From the NCBI GenBank assembly GCA_963989245.1, contig OZ022348.1, positions 28,402,856 to 28,466,855 on the forward strand: a DNA stretch of 64,000 nt, given 5' to 3'. The translations under genes were made by a program, and so were the position numbers. The stretch is from Nansenia antarctica. Its lineage: Eukaryota > Chordata > Actinopteri > Argentiniformes > Microstomatidae. Below, one piece after another: positions 13,113 to 22,374 of the stretch (positions are counted from its first letter, which is position 1; each line of letters starts with the position of its first letter). The notes under the pieces were generated by a model that was not told the DNA's origin, made no database searches, and saw nothing but the letters and a program-made list of their open reading frames with translations.

Positions 13113-13600
13113 GGTCTAACCTAAGCAAACATGAGCTCAAATAGCTCAGTTCAGGGTTCCTGAGTTGGTCTTAAAAAGCCTTAAAGTCTAAATTCCAACA
13201 ATCCGATCTATAAGGCCTAAAAAGGTGCCAAGTTTCAGTTATTAGGTCTAATAAATGAGGTGCTAGGTCTAAACAATTAGATTAGCTTGTCCTGCAAGGA
13301 AATCAGTCCGACCACATCTATTTACGTGGAAATGAATCAAGCTGGAACCCAAAAAATGCCAAATTCGCTGCCCCCGGGAGAAATTATTGGCGAATGAAGC
13401 TATGGCAGGATGACAAAAAGCTATCATATGGTGTCGCGAATAGGTCTAAAATGATATTCAAAGAGGTCTAAAAAAGGTCTAAAAAGGTCTTAGATTTAAC
13501 TTGTTGAAACTTGTAGGAACCCTGTCAGTTGTGCTGGAGCGCGGTGCTTGCAATCCCAAAACTGCAGGTCTGACCCTCACATGGGCTTCATGTACTGTAT
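13113..13600 (+). mobile_element. tRNA-headed SINE fragment split by a DNA transposon
   Basis: The left half (13113-13151) and right half (13525-13565) together reproduce the 12697-12770 sequence. Downstream, AGGTCTGACCCTCACATGGG resembles a decayed B box. The interruption falls inside the A-box-like TAGCTCAGTTG. Confidence 0.5.
13152..13524 (+). mobile_element. Non-autonomous DNA element, CAGGGTTCC termini, copy A
   Basis: The element starts CAGGGTTCCTGAG and ends GTAGGAACCCTG, so the terminal nine or so bases are inverted. TCAGTT flanks both ends (13146-13151 and 13525-13530) and occurs once at the paralogous empty site (12727-12732), which fixes the insertion boundaries. The interior is filled with AGGTCTAAAA-type repeats and has no ORF. 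The 373-bp length and lack of coding sequence make it a MITE. The superfamily is uncertain: the CAGGG end suggests hAT, but the visible duplication is 6 bp rather than 8. Confidence 0.75.
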
Positions 13601-13611
13601 ACAGGGTTCCT

Positions 13612-13959
13612 ACAAGTTTCAACAAGTCAAATGTAAGACCTTTTTAGACCTTTTTTTAGACCTCTTTGAATAGAATTTTAGACCTATTCGCGACACCATA
13701 TGATAGCCTTTTGTCATCCTCGAGGTGATGAAATTAGGGATTTCACTGCCATACAGACAAAAAAGGAAGCGAATTGGCATTTTTTGGGTTCCAGCTTGAT
13801 TAATTTCTGCGTAAATAGATGTGGTCGGACTGATTTCCTTGCAGGATCTCGTTTTTAAGACCTAGCACCTCATTTTTAGACCAAATAACTTTAGGCCTTA
13901 TAAATTGGAATGCTGGATTTTAGACTTTAAGACTTTTTAAGACCAGCGCGGGAACCCTG
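13612..13959 (-). mobile_element. Non-autonomous DNA element, CAGGGTTCC termini, copy B (inverted)
   Basis: It begins CAGGGTTCCTACAAG and ends GGGAACCCTG, and is the reverse complement of the element at 13152-13524 over nearly its whole length. Examples are GGTTCCAGCTTGATTAATTT against AATGAATCAAGCTGGAACCC, and ATTCGCGACACCATATGATA against its complement. No clear target duplication is visible around this copy. Together the two copies could form a long hairpin with an 87-base loop. Confidence 0.75.
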
Positions 13960-14429
13960 TGTCTAGGTACATCTCGTGAGAGCAAATCACTTTAGATAAA
14001 ACACTCATCAATCACATCATCAATGTTGTGCTAAGCCGCTTTGGTTAAATGTCACCTTCAATCTTGCCTAATAGGCCGAACCATGCATGGCATTCAGGCG
14101 GTGTCAAACGTGTCATTTAACCTGCTAGTCGGAGCCTGTTGGTCAGGGGCGTAGCTCCATGACACAAAGCCTCAGGGGGCCTGGAGTCACAGAGCTGTTT
14201 TTACTACCTGAGCCCTTCATTACACACCTTTAACCTATAGGAACGTACTCAAGTAATGTCTGGCATGTTAGCTGTTCACACCCGTTCCAGGGAGGAATTC
14301 CAGTGGCGCAGAAGTGTTGAAACTGACTGTGTGAGCTAGACTAATGGGTTGTGTGAATTCCGCGGATGTGTTGCATTACCCAGGTGGGTGTTACGGGACT
14401 AGTAGTACGCATCAGGTATGGGTATGGAT

Positions 14430-14602
14430 GATGTGGGGCGTCATTGTGCATTCAAATATGGGTTGTGTCATATGCCCATGTCGACATGGGTTCGAATCCG
14501 GCCCACACCCTGCTGACATACTGTACCTCTCCTCCTCCTCCTCCCACGTTTCCTGTCTTTCTTCACTATCTCTATCCCCCCCTGCCCTACTAAAAAAAAG
14601 TC
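14430..14602 (+). mobile_element. SINE family S1, copy 2
   Basis: It contains TATGCCCATGTCGACATGGG, a perfect pol III B box GGTTCGAATCC (14489-14499), CCCTGCTGACATACTGTACC, a pyrimidine tract and an A-rich end. It shares its block order with 9060-9246 and 30400-30580. Confidence 0.72.
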
Positions 14603-14625
14603 AGTATCCAGCTAGATGTCGTGCA

Positions 14626-14646
14626 AGGGGGGGGGGGGGGGGGGGG
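14626..14646. repeat. Poly-G run
   Basis: About 19 uninterrupted G directly after the SINE tail. Run length in raw sequence of this kind is unreliable. Confidence 0.85.
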
Positions 14647-14695
14647 ATGGAGCAAGGCAGATGTGATGATGGTTGGGAATAGAGAGCGGAAACAT

Positions 14696-15042
14696 AGTAG
14701 TGGAACACGGTAGTGGAACACGGTAGTGGAACATACTAGTGGAACCTGGTAGCGGAACATAGCAGTGGAACACGGTAGTGGAACATGGTAGTGGAACATG
14801 GTGGTGGAACATGGTAGTGGAACATGGTAGTGGAACATGGTAGTGGAACACGGTAGTGGAACATGGTAGTGGAACATGGTAGTGGAACATGGTAGTGGAA
14901 CACGGTAGTGGAACATGGTAGTGGAACACGGTAGTGGAACATATTAGTGGAACATACTAGTGGAACCTGGTAGCGGAACATAGTGGTGGAACATAGCAGT
15001 GGAACATAGTGGTGGAACATAGAAGTGGAACATAGTAGCGGA
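14696..15042. repeat. Minisatellite, 13-bp unit
   Basis: AGTGGAACATGGT repeats about 26 times with CACGG, CATAG and CATAC variants. Because 3 x 13 = 39, all three minus-strand frames stay open as MFHYHVPLPCSTT repeats; these frames are artefacts of the array. Confidence 0.95.
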
Positions 15043-15326
15043 AATGAGAGAGTGAGTGTGTTTATGGAGCACAAGCAGGCCCGAACTGGTCGGTGTGTCA
15101 GAGCTGGCTCAGGGTAAGCAGCACATTACCACAATGATGATGTCAAATAAAATGAGGGTTGCAAAATGTTCCGATAACCTATGTTCCTGATTGATTGATT
15201 GATTGATTGAAAACCTTTATTGTCCCCAATGGGGAAATTTTGTTGTCAAACAGCTCAGTTAGGGCAGAAAACATTCAGTACAGAAAACAGAAAAACATTC
15301 AATAAAAAACATAAAACAGTGCAGGC

Positions 15327-18300
15327 TCAATAAGTAAAAAGTTCCAAAAGTTCCATCTCCAGGTCTCCCCCACCCTGCAGGGCCTGGTTGTAGAGTCGGA
15401 GTGCAGCTGGAATAAAGGACTGTCCAAATCTTTTTGTACTTTGACGGGGGAGAACAAATCTGTGGCTGAACTTGCTCCTCATCCCTGCCAGCTCGCAGTA
15501 CATCGGGTGGGAGGGATTGGCCAGCATGGCCGCCAGTTTTTTCCCCATCCTCTGTTCTGCCACCACCTCTAGGCTGTCCAGCCCGGTCCCCACCACAGAG
15601 CTGGCCTTCTTCACCAGTTTGTTTAGCTTCGCAGCATCCCTGGCACAGATGTTTCCACCCCAGCAGGCCACGGCGAAGAACAGAACGCTGGCAACCACCG
15701 ACTGATAAAACATTTGCAGCAGCTTGTTGCAGACACCGAAAGACCTCAGCCTTCTCAGGAAAAACAGTCTGCTCTGCCCTTTCCTGAGAAGAGCCTCGGT
15801 GTTGTCAGTCCAGTCCAGTTTGTTATTAATTTGTACTCCCAGGTACCTGTAGGAGTCCACCCTCTCGACTTCCACCCCCTTGATGGTGATGGGGGCTGGG
15901 GTCCTTCTCTTCCTCCTAAAATCCACCACCAACTCCTTTGTTTTGCTGGTGTTAAGCAAAAGGTAGTTGGTGTCGCACCACTGCACGAAGCTCTCCACCA
16001 GGGCCCTGTACTCCTCATCCCTGTCGTCTGTGATGTAACCGACGATAGAGGAGTCATCCGAAAACTTCTGCAGGTGGCACTGGTCGGAGCTAAACTGGAA
16101 GTCGGAGGTATAGAGGGTGAAGAGAAAGGGTGACAGAACAGTTCCCTGGGGGGCACCGGTGTTGCACACCACCACCTCAGACTGACAGCCCTGCAGTCTC
16201 ACATACTGACGCCTGTCTGTGAGGTAGTTGTGGATCCAAGCCGTCAGGGAGTCCTCCACACACATCACTGCTAGTTTGTCAGCCAGCAGTGATGGCTTGA
16301 TAGTGTTAAATGCACTGGAGAAGTCGAAGAACATGGTCCTCACCATGCTCTGTGGCCTCTCCAGGTGTGTGTAGGCCCTGTGCAGCATGTAAATGATGGC
16401 GTCCTCCACCCCCATGCTCTCCTGGTATGCAAACTGCCGGGGGTCCAGGAAGTCCTTCACCTGGGGCTTAAGGTGTTGCAGCACTAGCCTCTCCAGGATC
16501 TTCATGACCTGTGGTGTCAGGGCGACAGGTCTGTAGTCGTTTGGGGTGCTGGGCCGTCCCTTCTTTGGCACTGGGACGATGCAAGAGGTCTTCCAGAGCT
16601 GTGGCACCCTCCTCAGTCTTAGAGATAGACTGAAGAGATGTTGGAATGTGTCCGCCAGCTCTCCAGCACACACCTTCAGAACCCTGGGGTTGATGTTGTC
16701 TGGACCTCTGGACTTGTTCACATTCACCCTGGAAAGCTGCCTTCTCACCTGCTCAGATGTTATAAAGCTGTGAGTACCGTTGTCTCCAGGTGTGAAGCAT
16801 GCTCCCTGGCTCCTGGTGTTGGTAAGGGGAGGCAGTTGCTGCTGGGGTGCTGCTGGGGTGTCAGGGGGAGTGGGGGCTACTGTTGCCAGGGGTGCGGTAC
16901 ATTGGAGAGGGGAGGAGAGGGTCGGGGGCTGTGGGGGGTGACAGGGGGATGGGGGGGGTGACAGGGTCGGGGGCTGGGTCGGGGGCTGTGACAGGGTCGG
17001 GGGCTGGGTCGGGGGCTGTGACAGGGTCGGGGGCTGGGTCGGGGGCTGTGACAGGGTCGGGGGCTGGGTCGGGGGCTGTGACAGGGTCGGGGGCTGGGTC
17101 GGGGGCTGTGACAGGGTCGGGGGCTGTGACAGGGTCGGGGGCTGTGGGGGGTGGCAGGGGGATGGTTGGTCAAACCTGTTAAAGAAGCAGTTCAGGTCAT
17201 CTGCCTGCTCTCGGGTCCCCTCCACCACAGGATGTGGCTGCTTGTGGCCCGTGATCTTCTTGAAGCCCTTCCACACCTCCTTGGAGCTGTGGGCCTCTAG
17301 CCCGCCCTCCAATTTCCTCCTGTATTCCTCTTTGGCTGCTCTCAGCTCCTTCTTCACCTCCTTCTGAGTGGCCCTGGCTCCCTCAGTGTCCCCTGCCTTA
17401 AACAGCCTCCTCTTCCTTTTCAGAAGGTTCTTGATGTTCCCATTTATCCACGGCTTGTTGTTAGGAAAGCACCGTACCTTTTTAATGGGGACGATGCTCT
17501 CCTCGCAGAACTTAATATAGTCTGTGACACAGTCTAGCAGACCATCTATGTCCTCCCCGTGGACTCTCTGGAACATCCCCCAGTCGGTTGTTTCAAAACA
17601 CGCCCTCAGCTCCTCCTCCACGTCTTCTGACCATTGCTGGACAGTCCTGGTGGTGATAGGCAGCCTTTTTATGATAGGGGTGTATGTTGGTTCCATCCAG
17701 ACCATATTGTGATCGGATGCCCCTAGTGGCGGGAGGGCAGTGGATGTGTAGGCTCCCTTCACATTGGCATATAGTTTGTCTAGTATTTTGTTCTCCCTTG
17801 TTTTACATGTGACATACTGGGTAAAATCCGTCAATGTCTTTTCCATATTTACATGGTTGAAGTCCCCATTCACAATGATAAATGCGTTTGGGTGAGCGGT
17901 CTGTATCCCCGCGATACAGGAATGGATGACGTCATTTGCGCGCGCCGGGTTCGCGCTTGGTGGAATGTAACTAGTCACAGCCACAACATGTGAAAACTCT
18001 CTCGGACAGAGATCTGGCCTCAAACCTAGCGCCAACAGTTCTATGTCTGGAGTGCAGACTTGCTCTTTGATAGTGATATGACCTGGCTTGCACCATTTGG
18101 AATTAACAAACACAGCGATCCCGCCTCCTTTTATCTTACCGCTGTTTCTCGTTCTGTCCGCGCGGACCATTGTGAAACCATCTTGTTCCATCGCCCCGTC
18201 AGGGATACCAGGATTCAGCCAGGATTCAGTTAGGAATAGCAGGCTGCATTTCCCATATTCCCCCTGTCCCTTCATCAGAGCAGAGAGCTCATCAGCCTTG

Positions 18301-18587
18301 TTGACCAGCGACCTGACGTTCCCCATAAGAACAGACGGCAGGCAGGTCCTATTTGCTTGTCTGGTTGTCCTAACCCTAACCCTAACCACCCCAACCCTAA
18401 TTTCCAAAATTACCAACACAGAACAAAGAGGAAATGTAATTGGACTCCAATGAACATTATAGCGGCACATCTGATTGCGTGCCCGCCAATTCAACCTTTG
18501 GCCCAGAAATTCCAATGGGCAGCAAGCCCAAACTAAACCCATTTTATGGCACCATAGTAACATACTCAAAAAAGAGAGTGTTTGCAC
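15327..18587 (-). CDS. L2-type ORF2: APE endonuclease plus reverse transcriptase
   Basis: The ORF, 1086 codons without a stop, encodes the retrotransposition protein of the LINE. The endonuclease part begins near GNVRSLVNKADEL (about residue 90), with the catalytic-type motifs NGDFNHVN (about 240) and LGASDHNMV (about 290). The reverse transcriptase shows motif A FFDFSSAFNTI (about 752), motif B GAPQGTVLSPFLFTLY and motif C KFSDDSSIVGY (about 840). The paired aspartates are intact, with Ser in place of the more usual Ala before them. The C-terminus (RRLRSFGVCNKLLQMFYQSV, then WGGNICARDAAKLNKLVKKA) is characteristic of the L2 clade. Between the domains is a proline-rich segment expanded by ten-residue repeats (PPTLSQPPTQ). 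The first ~80 residues look unconserved, so the true start may be internal. It is host genome parasite sequence, not a cellular gene. Confidence 0.85.
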   Translation of the reverse strand: MQTLSFLSMLLWCHKMGLVWACCPLEFLGQRLNWRARNQMCRYNVHWSPITFPLCSVLVILEIRVGVVRVRVRTTRQANRTCLPSVLMGNVRSLVNKADELSALMKGQGEYGKCSLLFLTESWLNPGIPDGAMEQDGFTMVRADRTRNSGKIKGGGIAVFVNSKWCKPGHITIKEQVCTPDIELLALGLRPDLCPREFSHVVAVTSYIPPSANPARANDVIHSCIAGIQTAHPNAFIIVNGDFNHVNMEKTLTDFTQYVTCKTRENKILDKLYANVKGAYTSTALPPLGASDHNMVWMEPTYTPIIKRLPITTRTVQQWSEDVEEELRACFETTDWGMFQRVHGEDIDGLLDCVTDYIKFCEESIVPIKKVRCFPNNKPWINGNIKNLLKRKRRLFKAGDTEGARATQKEVKKELRAAKEEYRRKLEGGLEAHSSKEVWKGFKKITGHKQPHPVVEGTREQADDLNCFFNRFDQPSPCHPPQPPTLSQPPTLSQPPTQPPTLSQPPTQPPTLSQPPTQPPTLSQPPTQPPTLSQPPTQPPTLSPPPSPCHPPQPPTLSSPLQCTAPLATVAPTPPDTPAAPQQQLPPLTNTRSQGACFTPGDNGTHSFITSEQVRRQLSRVNVNKSRGPDNINPRVLKVCAGELADTFQHLFSLSLRLRRVPQLWKTSCIVPVPKKGRPSTPNDYRPVALTPQVMKILERLVLQHLKPQVKDFLDPRQFAYQESMGVEDAIIYMLHRAYTHLERPQSMVRTMFFDFSSAFNTIKPSLLADKLAVMCVEDSLTAWIHNYLTDRRQYVRLQGCQSEVVVCNTGAPQGTVLSPFLFTLYTSDFQFSSDQCHLQKFSDDSSIVGYITDDRDEEYRALVESFVQWCDTNYLLLNTSKTKELVVDFRRKRRTPAPITIKGVEVERVDSYRYLGVQINNKLDWTDNTEALLRKGQSRLFFLRRLRSFGVCNKLLQMFYQSVVASVLFFAVACWGGNICARDAAKLNKLVKKASSVVGTGLDSLEVVAEQRMGKKLAAMLANPSHPMYCELAGMRSKFSHRFVLPRQSTKRFGQSFIPAALRLYNQALQGGGDLEMELLELFTY
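16962..17130. repeat. 30-bp minisatellite inside the LINE ORF
   Basis: About five units built from GTCGGGGGCTGTGACAGG and GTCGGGGGCTGG. The 30-bp period keeps the L2 frame open and adds the ten-residue proline-rich repeats to the encoded protein. Confidence 0.92.
18369..18387 (-). repeat. Telomere-like TTAGGG triplet
   Basis: Three tandem TTAGGG units on the minus strand, followed by TTAGGAC, lie within the 5' part of the LINE reading frame, where they read VRVRVR. Confidence 0.85.
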
Positions 18588-18639
18588 ACGTTTAGTTCCT
18601 CCAGGTGCGATTATGAGGGTCTAATCCCCTCCTCTAATA

Positions 18640-18740
18640 AGAATTGTAACGAGAATAATGCATTTTATTTTTATAGCGCTTCCATCACACCCCCAGAGCA
18701 CTTCACAGGTCAAACAAACAAAAACAAAAACAGCCCCTCC
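18640..18740. repeat. Dispersed fish repeat fragment
   Basis: AATGCATTTTATTTTTATAG, then CGCTTCCATCACACCCCCAG and AGCACTTCACAGG is the kind of short repeat end seen at many fish loci. A related motif occurs at the right edge of the window (63783-63900). It abuts the LINE 5' end. Confidence 0.4.
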
Positions 18741-18791
18741 CCTTCCACATGCTTCTTTGCATAACTCTGTCAACCCTCCACCTGTAATTGG

Positions 18792-19075
18792 CTTCCTGAC
18801 ATTTTAAGCCTTTGCGTCCCGTGTCTAAACGTGAAAATACTACACAGGGGAAAACCCTGCCGTTCCTATGAAGGTCGAGTGAACTTCCTGACATTTTAAG
18901 CCTTTGCGTCCCCGTGTGTAAACGTGAAAATACTACACGGGGGAAACCCTGCCGTTCCTATGAAGGTCGAGTGAACTAACTTCCTGACATTTGGAGACCA
19001 CGGTATAGCCTTTGTGCCCCGGCCCCTTGACGTGAGATAACAACCCAGAGGAAACCCCTACGGCGGTGGTGGTCC
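18792..19075. repeat. Tandem repeat, ~92-96-bp unit, three copies, next to lmna exon 1
   Basis: CTTCCTGACATTT starts at 18792, 18884 and 18980. The first two copies are nearly identical (ATTTTAAGCCTTTGCGTCCC, CCCTGCCGTTCCTATGAAGG). The third has diverged and runs up to the donor site of lmna exon 1. Confidence 0.9.
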
Positions 19076-19079
19076 TTAC

Positions 19080-19423
19080 CTGGCCTTGAGCTCCTTGTAC
19101 TCCTCCTTCACCTTGCTGAGCTCCAGCTGCAGGCGCGCCCGCTCCTTGGCCACCGAGTCGAGGGTCTTGCGGGCGTCGGCCAGCTCCGTCTCGTAGGCCG
19201 CCTTCATGCCCGTCACCTCGCGGCTCACCTCCGTGTCCGACTCGGTGATGCGCAGGCGCAGGCCGGCGTTCTCCAGCTCCAGCGAGCGCACCTTGTCGAT
19301 GTAGACGGCCAGCCGGTCGTTGAGGTTGCACAGGTCCTCCTTCTCCTGCAGCCGGGAGATGCGGGCCGGGGAGAGCGGGGTGGCGGCGGCGGAGGCGCCG
19401 CGTTTCTGTGCCGGAGTTCCCAT
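19080..19423 (-). CDS. lmna: Lamin A/C, first coding exon (partial gene)
   Basis: This exon encodes about 114 residues of the N-terminus of an A-type lamin, the intermediate filament protein of the nuclear lamina. The short head (residues 1-24) carries TPLSPAR, the Cdk1 site that drives lamina disassembly (Ser18 here, Ser22 in human lamin A). It is followed by the helix initiation motif LNDRLAVYIDKVRSLELEN (about 34-52), coil 1A, and the start of coil 1B (ARKTLDSVAKERARLQLEL). These stretches match lamin A rather than B-type lamins, which read differently around TRLxRLQEKEEL and the ARxRLQIE region. The start ATG is at 19423-19421. The exon ends AAG GCC AG at 19080 with a consensus donor (gtaagg), the same boundary as human LMNA exon 1. 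No exon 2 is recognisable to the left, so intron 1 probably exceeds 19 kb. mex3a lies divergently about 16 kb upstream, as expected for this synteny block. Confidence 0.93.
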
Positions 19424-19488
19424 TGTGGCGACGGTGGCGGTGGTGGTGGGTTCAGAAAGAAGCTCAGGTGAAGGTGTCGGGTGATTGG
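19424..19488 (-). other. lmna: lmna 5' UTR part of the coding exon, with splice acceptor
   Basis: On the minus strand a pyrimidine-rich tract ending TTTTACAG lies immediately before 19488, about 65 bases upstream of the lamin ATG. It is a strong 3' splice site. It implies that the coding exon is preceded by at least one upstream non-coding exon. Splicing is inferred from the motif only. Confidence 0.5.
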
Positions 19489-20820
19489 CTGTAAAAGGGG
19501 AAAGAAGTTGGGGGAGTTGGTCAAGATTGTCTGGTTCTGTTTAGATAGCCTGAATGGCTGTTCTGTTTGTTAGGGTGTGTATATGTGGAGAGGGTGGGGG
19601 GTTTGCTTAAGAAGAGGGTGTATATTGTTCTCTTGATCCTGTTTTTAGGTGTATAACCCTCTGAAAACTAATACTTCTAAAAAAAAACTAAAAAAAGATA
19701 GCCTGATTGACTGTCAGAAATGACCCCATTACAGAATCACGCCTACTTTTTATAACTTCAGAATGAAACTTGGCAGAGAGAGTACACAATCTGATAGTTG
19801 GCTGGACTTTAGTCAGCAATGTAGTCTACCTCATTTAAGCTACTTTACTCAGCTCTCGTCTGGGCAAGCCAAGTTCCCCACAATCATACAGTGTCTAACC
19901 CACCTCGAGCTCACTGAAAGGTAATTAGCAGACAATTGTAGTAACCCAGGAACTACAGAAGCATACAACACATTGAAAAAAACAACATCAACAACAACAA
20001 CTACATAATAGAAAGCAGCTTCCTCCATCATCTCCCTTGTACACTAACTGCTTGTTAAGACAGCAAGGAAGGACCAGCAGTCTGCCAATTACACCCCGCT
20101 CATTAAATATGACAGATCTGCCCTTGGATGCCTCTTCCCAGGCCTGCCTTTCATTCATCCGTCCATTCATACTGTAATACCTCAACCCTGACTCACAGTC
20201 ACTACATAAACAAACACTGCAGGATGCCCTGATTAGGAGATGAATGTACTTTCTCTACTTCTCTCTCTATCTCTGTGTGTGTATGTGAGGGTGGGGGGTG
20301 GGGGGGGCGTTTGAAGTCCAAGTAATGATCCCCAAATACTGAGCCTATCCAAATAATGACTCCTCCAAAAATGAGACCTAACAGAGCGCCAGAAACAGCA
20401 GAGACATACATTTGATTGTGCTATGAATACAGTACTACTGTATTACTACTGAACTGCAATACTATATCCCTTACACTAAACCAAACCATGATGAATAAGT
20501 AACTTATACATGCGACTGCCTTACACCATCTAAAACATACTCTTACTCTACTCCATACACAACATAATATACAGGCGCACAAGGATTGACAATACATGTA
20601 CTTTTACTTAACACAATCATGCATTAAAAGCACAATTTAACTTCTAACAAGACATGCTGTTCCTCACCCCTGCCAATCAGCGTGAAAGTGAAAGAAAATC
20701 TTGATGGATAAGGCCACAGGATAAGGCCAAAGATCCTTTACTCTGCCACCTACGCGTCAGGATCAAAGGGCAGGTATATCTCCCATCTGAGACTACACTA
20801 CTTATCTCCCTGTATGACAA

Positions 20821-20868
20821 GCAGATCTCGTACAAACAGATCTCGTACAAACAGATCTCAAAGTGAAC
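20821..20868. repeat. 16-bp tandem repeat, three copies
   Basis: CAGATCTCGTACAAA occurs twice in tandem, followed by a partial third CAGATCTC, just downstream (minus sense) of the candidate lmna non-coding exon. Confidence 0.85.
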
Positions 20869-20884
20869 TGTGTCCCAGTCTTAC

Positions 20885-21126
20885 CTTAGGGGAGGGTTGC
20901 CAGTGAAAGCCTCCTGAAGCAGCAACGGCGTGTGTGTGTCTGTGCAGAGCCGGACCGTTCTTGAAGTTGAGCTGCGGTGTGTGTGTGTGTGCTTGTGTGT
21001 CCACTGTTAGTGGGGTGTGTTTTCCTCTCTGGTTCTGCGCGTGCTCCTGTGGAGAATGGGGAAAAGGATCAGTTCAGTGCTGCTGCCTGCCCTGGCTGTC
21101 TGGCCGTCACTCCCTGCACATATATT
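20885..21126 (-). promoter_or_regulatory. Candidate lmna non-coding first exon and promoter
   Basis: On the minus strand a consensus splice donor (CCTAAG|gtaaga) ends at 20885. About 205 bases upstream of it is an A/T box (ATATAT, about 21119-21126) flanked by C/G-rich sequence. A transcript starting near 21090, spliced from 20885 to the acceptor at 19488, would give lmna a short non-coding exon. This is inference from motif spacing. Fish transcript data would decide it. Confidence 0.33.
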
Positions 21127-21277
21127 GCTAGAGGCAGACAGAGGGGAGGGAAGGGAGAGAGAGAGAGACAGAGAGGAGGGAGGGAGTGAAGGAGGGAGAG
21201 GGTGGGGCAGCAGGGAGGAGCCAAGCTAGACTTGACGCAGACAGAGCCCACACACACTGGAGCAGAGCAGTTGCTGT

Positions 21278-21602
21278 CATATCTCTCTCTACCCTATCAC
21301 TCTCTCTCTCTCCTTTTCTCTCTCTACCCTATCACTCTCTCTCTCTCTCCTTTTCTTAGTCTCTACCCTATCACTCTCTCTCTCTCTCCTTTTCTCTCTC
21401 TACCCTATCACTCTCTCTCTCTCCTTTTCTCTCTCTACCCTATCACTCTCTCTCTCCTTTTCTCTCTCTACCCTATCACTCTCTCTCTCTTTTTCTCTCT
21501 CTACCCTATCACTCTCTCCCTCTCCTTTTCTCTCTCTACCCTATCACTCTCTCCCTCTCCTTTCCTCTGTCATGCCCCATCACTCTCTCTCTCTCTCCAT
21601 TC
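21278..21602. repeat. Pyrimidine minisatellite, ~35-45-bp unit
   Basis: About eight units of TACCCTATCACTCTCTC plus CTCCTTTTCTCTCTC. Frame-independent Ser/Leu/Tyr open frames arise from it. It lies upstream of the candidate lmna start. Confidence 0.93.
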
Positions 21603-22114
21603 CTCGTTCATTCGCTCAGAGCGATAGCACAGACACAGTGATCTGAGCTGTTAACACGGGCGGTCTGTCAATAAAAGCTTCCACTTTAAGTGCAAAGTAG
21701 GAAGAAATCCACTTGAATATACATGAATCCAGGAAATTTTTTATTTATTTTTTACTGTAAAAACAAAATAATGAATATCATTGATATCATCCATGGCTGA
21801 TGATTGCAAATCATCACCTTGGAGTGAAATGGTGGGTTCCTTCCTACAAGCATCCTTGCGGTGAAAAAATCTTGTTTGCAAAATAATCCTCTGAATCGAT
21901 ACGGATTCCCAAAATGGAAACCCAAAATACTCTCTCTGTGCACGACTCCTATATTCCCGCTGAAAGGTGCAGATATTCCCAGAGGTCATGTTGACGGGTG
22001 CTAGTCCTCCTATAACGGCACTACTCAGTCTGCAGATCATTATGTGCTTATACTTATGGCCCAGGGGAGGAGCGATGATATAACAAGTCCAATGTCATGG
22101 AGAGACAGATATTT

Positions 22115-22374
<260 letters not shown>

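Larger units (their letters stand above)
1..15187. other. Repeat-rich non-coding DNA, probably lmna intron 1 or beyond
   Basis: No coding exon can be recognised on either strand. The stretch holds microsatellites, small tandem duplications, three or more SINE copies, a truncated LINE remnant, a pair of inverted CAGGGTTCC elements and a 13-bp minisatellite, each listed separately. Open frames here are poly-His/Thr, Ser/Leu or Cys/Val readings of simple repeats. Because the first lmna coding exon lies to the right on the minus strand and no second exon is visible, most of this is probably lmna intron 1. Confidence 0.5.
15188..18590 (-). mobile_element. L2-clade LINE, near full length
   Basis: A non-LTR retrotransposon in minus orientation, the same as lmna, sits in lmna intron 1. 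Its 3' end is a short UTR with AATAAAGG followed by an ATCA tetramer tail (15188-15210), typical of L2/Maui elements of fish. The coding part is one uninterrupted ORF (15327-18587) with endonuclease and reverse transcriptase. The 5' boundary is not marked by a target duplication I can see; an A-rich block and another repeat follow at 18640. A 30-bp minisatellite is embedded in the ORF. Confidence 0.85.

Noticed and set aside
14590..15074. Three overlapping minus-strand frames of MFHYHVPLPCSTT repeats, resembling a secreted repeat protein
   Set aside because: The 13-bp satellite is open in all three frames because 39 is divisible by three. There is no flanking coding sequence or start context.
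15472..17182. Plus-strand ORFs within the L2 LINE
   Set aside because: They lie antisense to a frame with endonuclease and RT motifs and show no domain of their own.
19225..19524. Alternate-frame ORF rich in Pro and Arg over lmna exon 1
   Set aside because: It is a shadow of the lamin frame, produced by high GC content.
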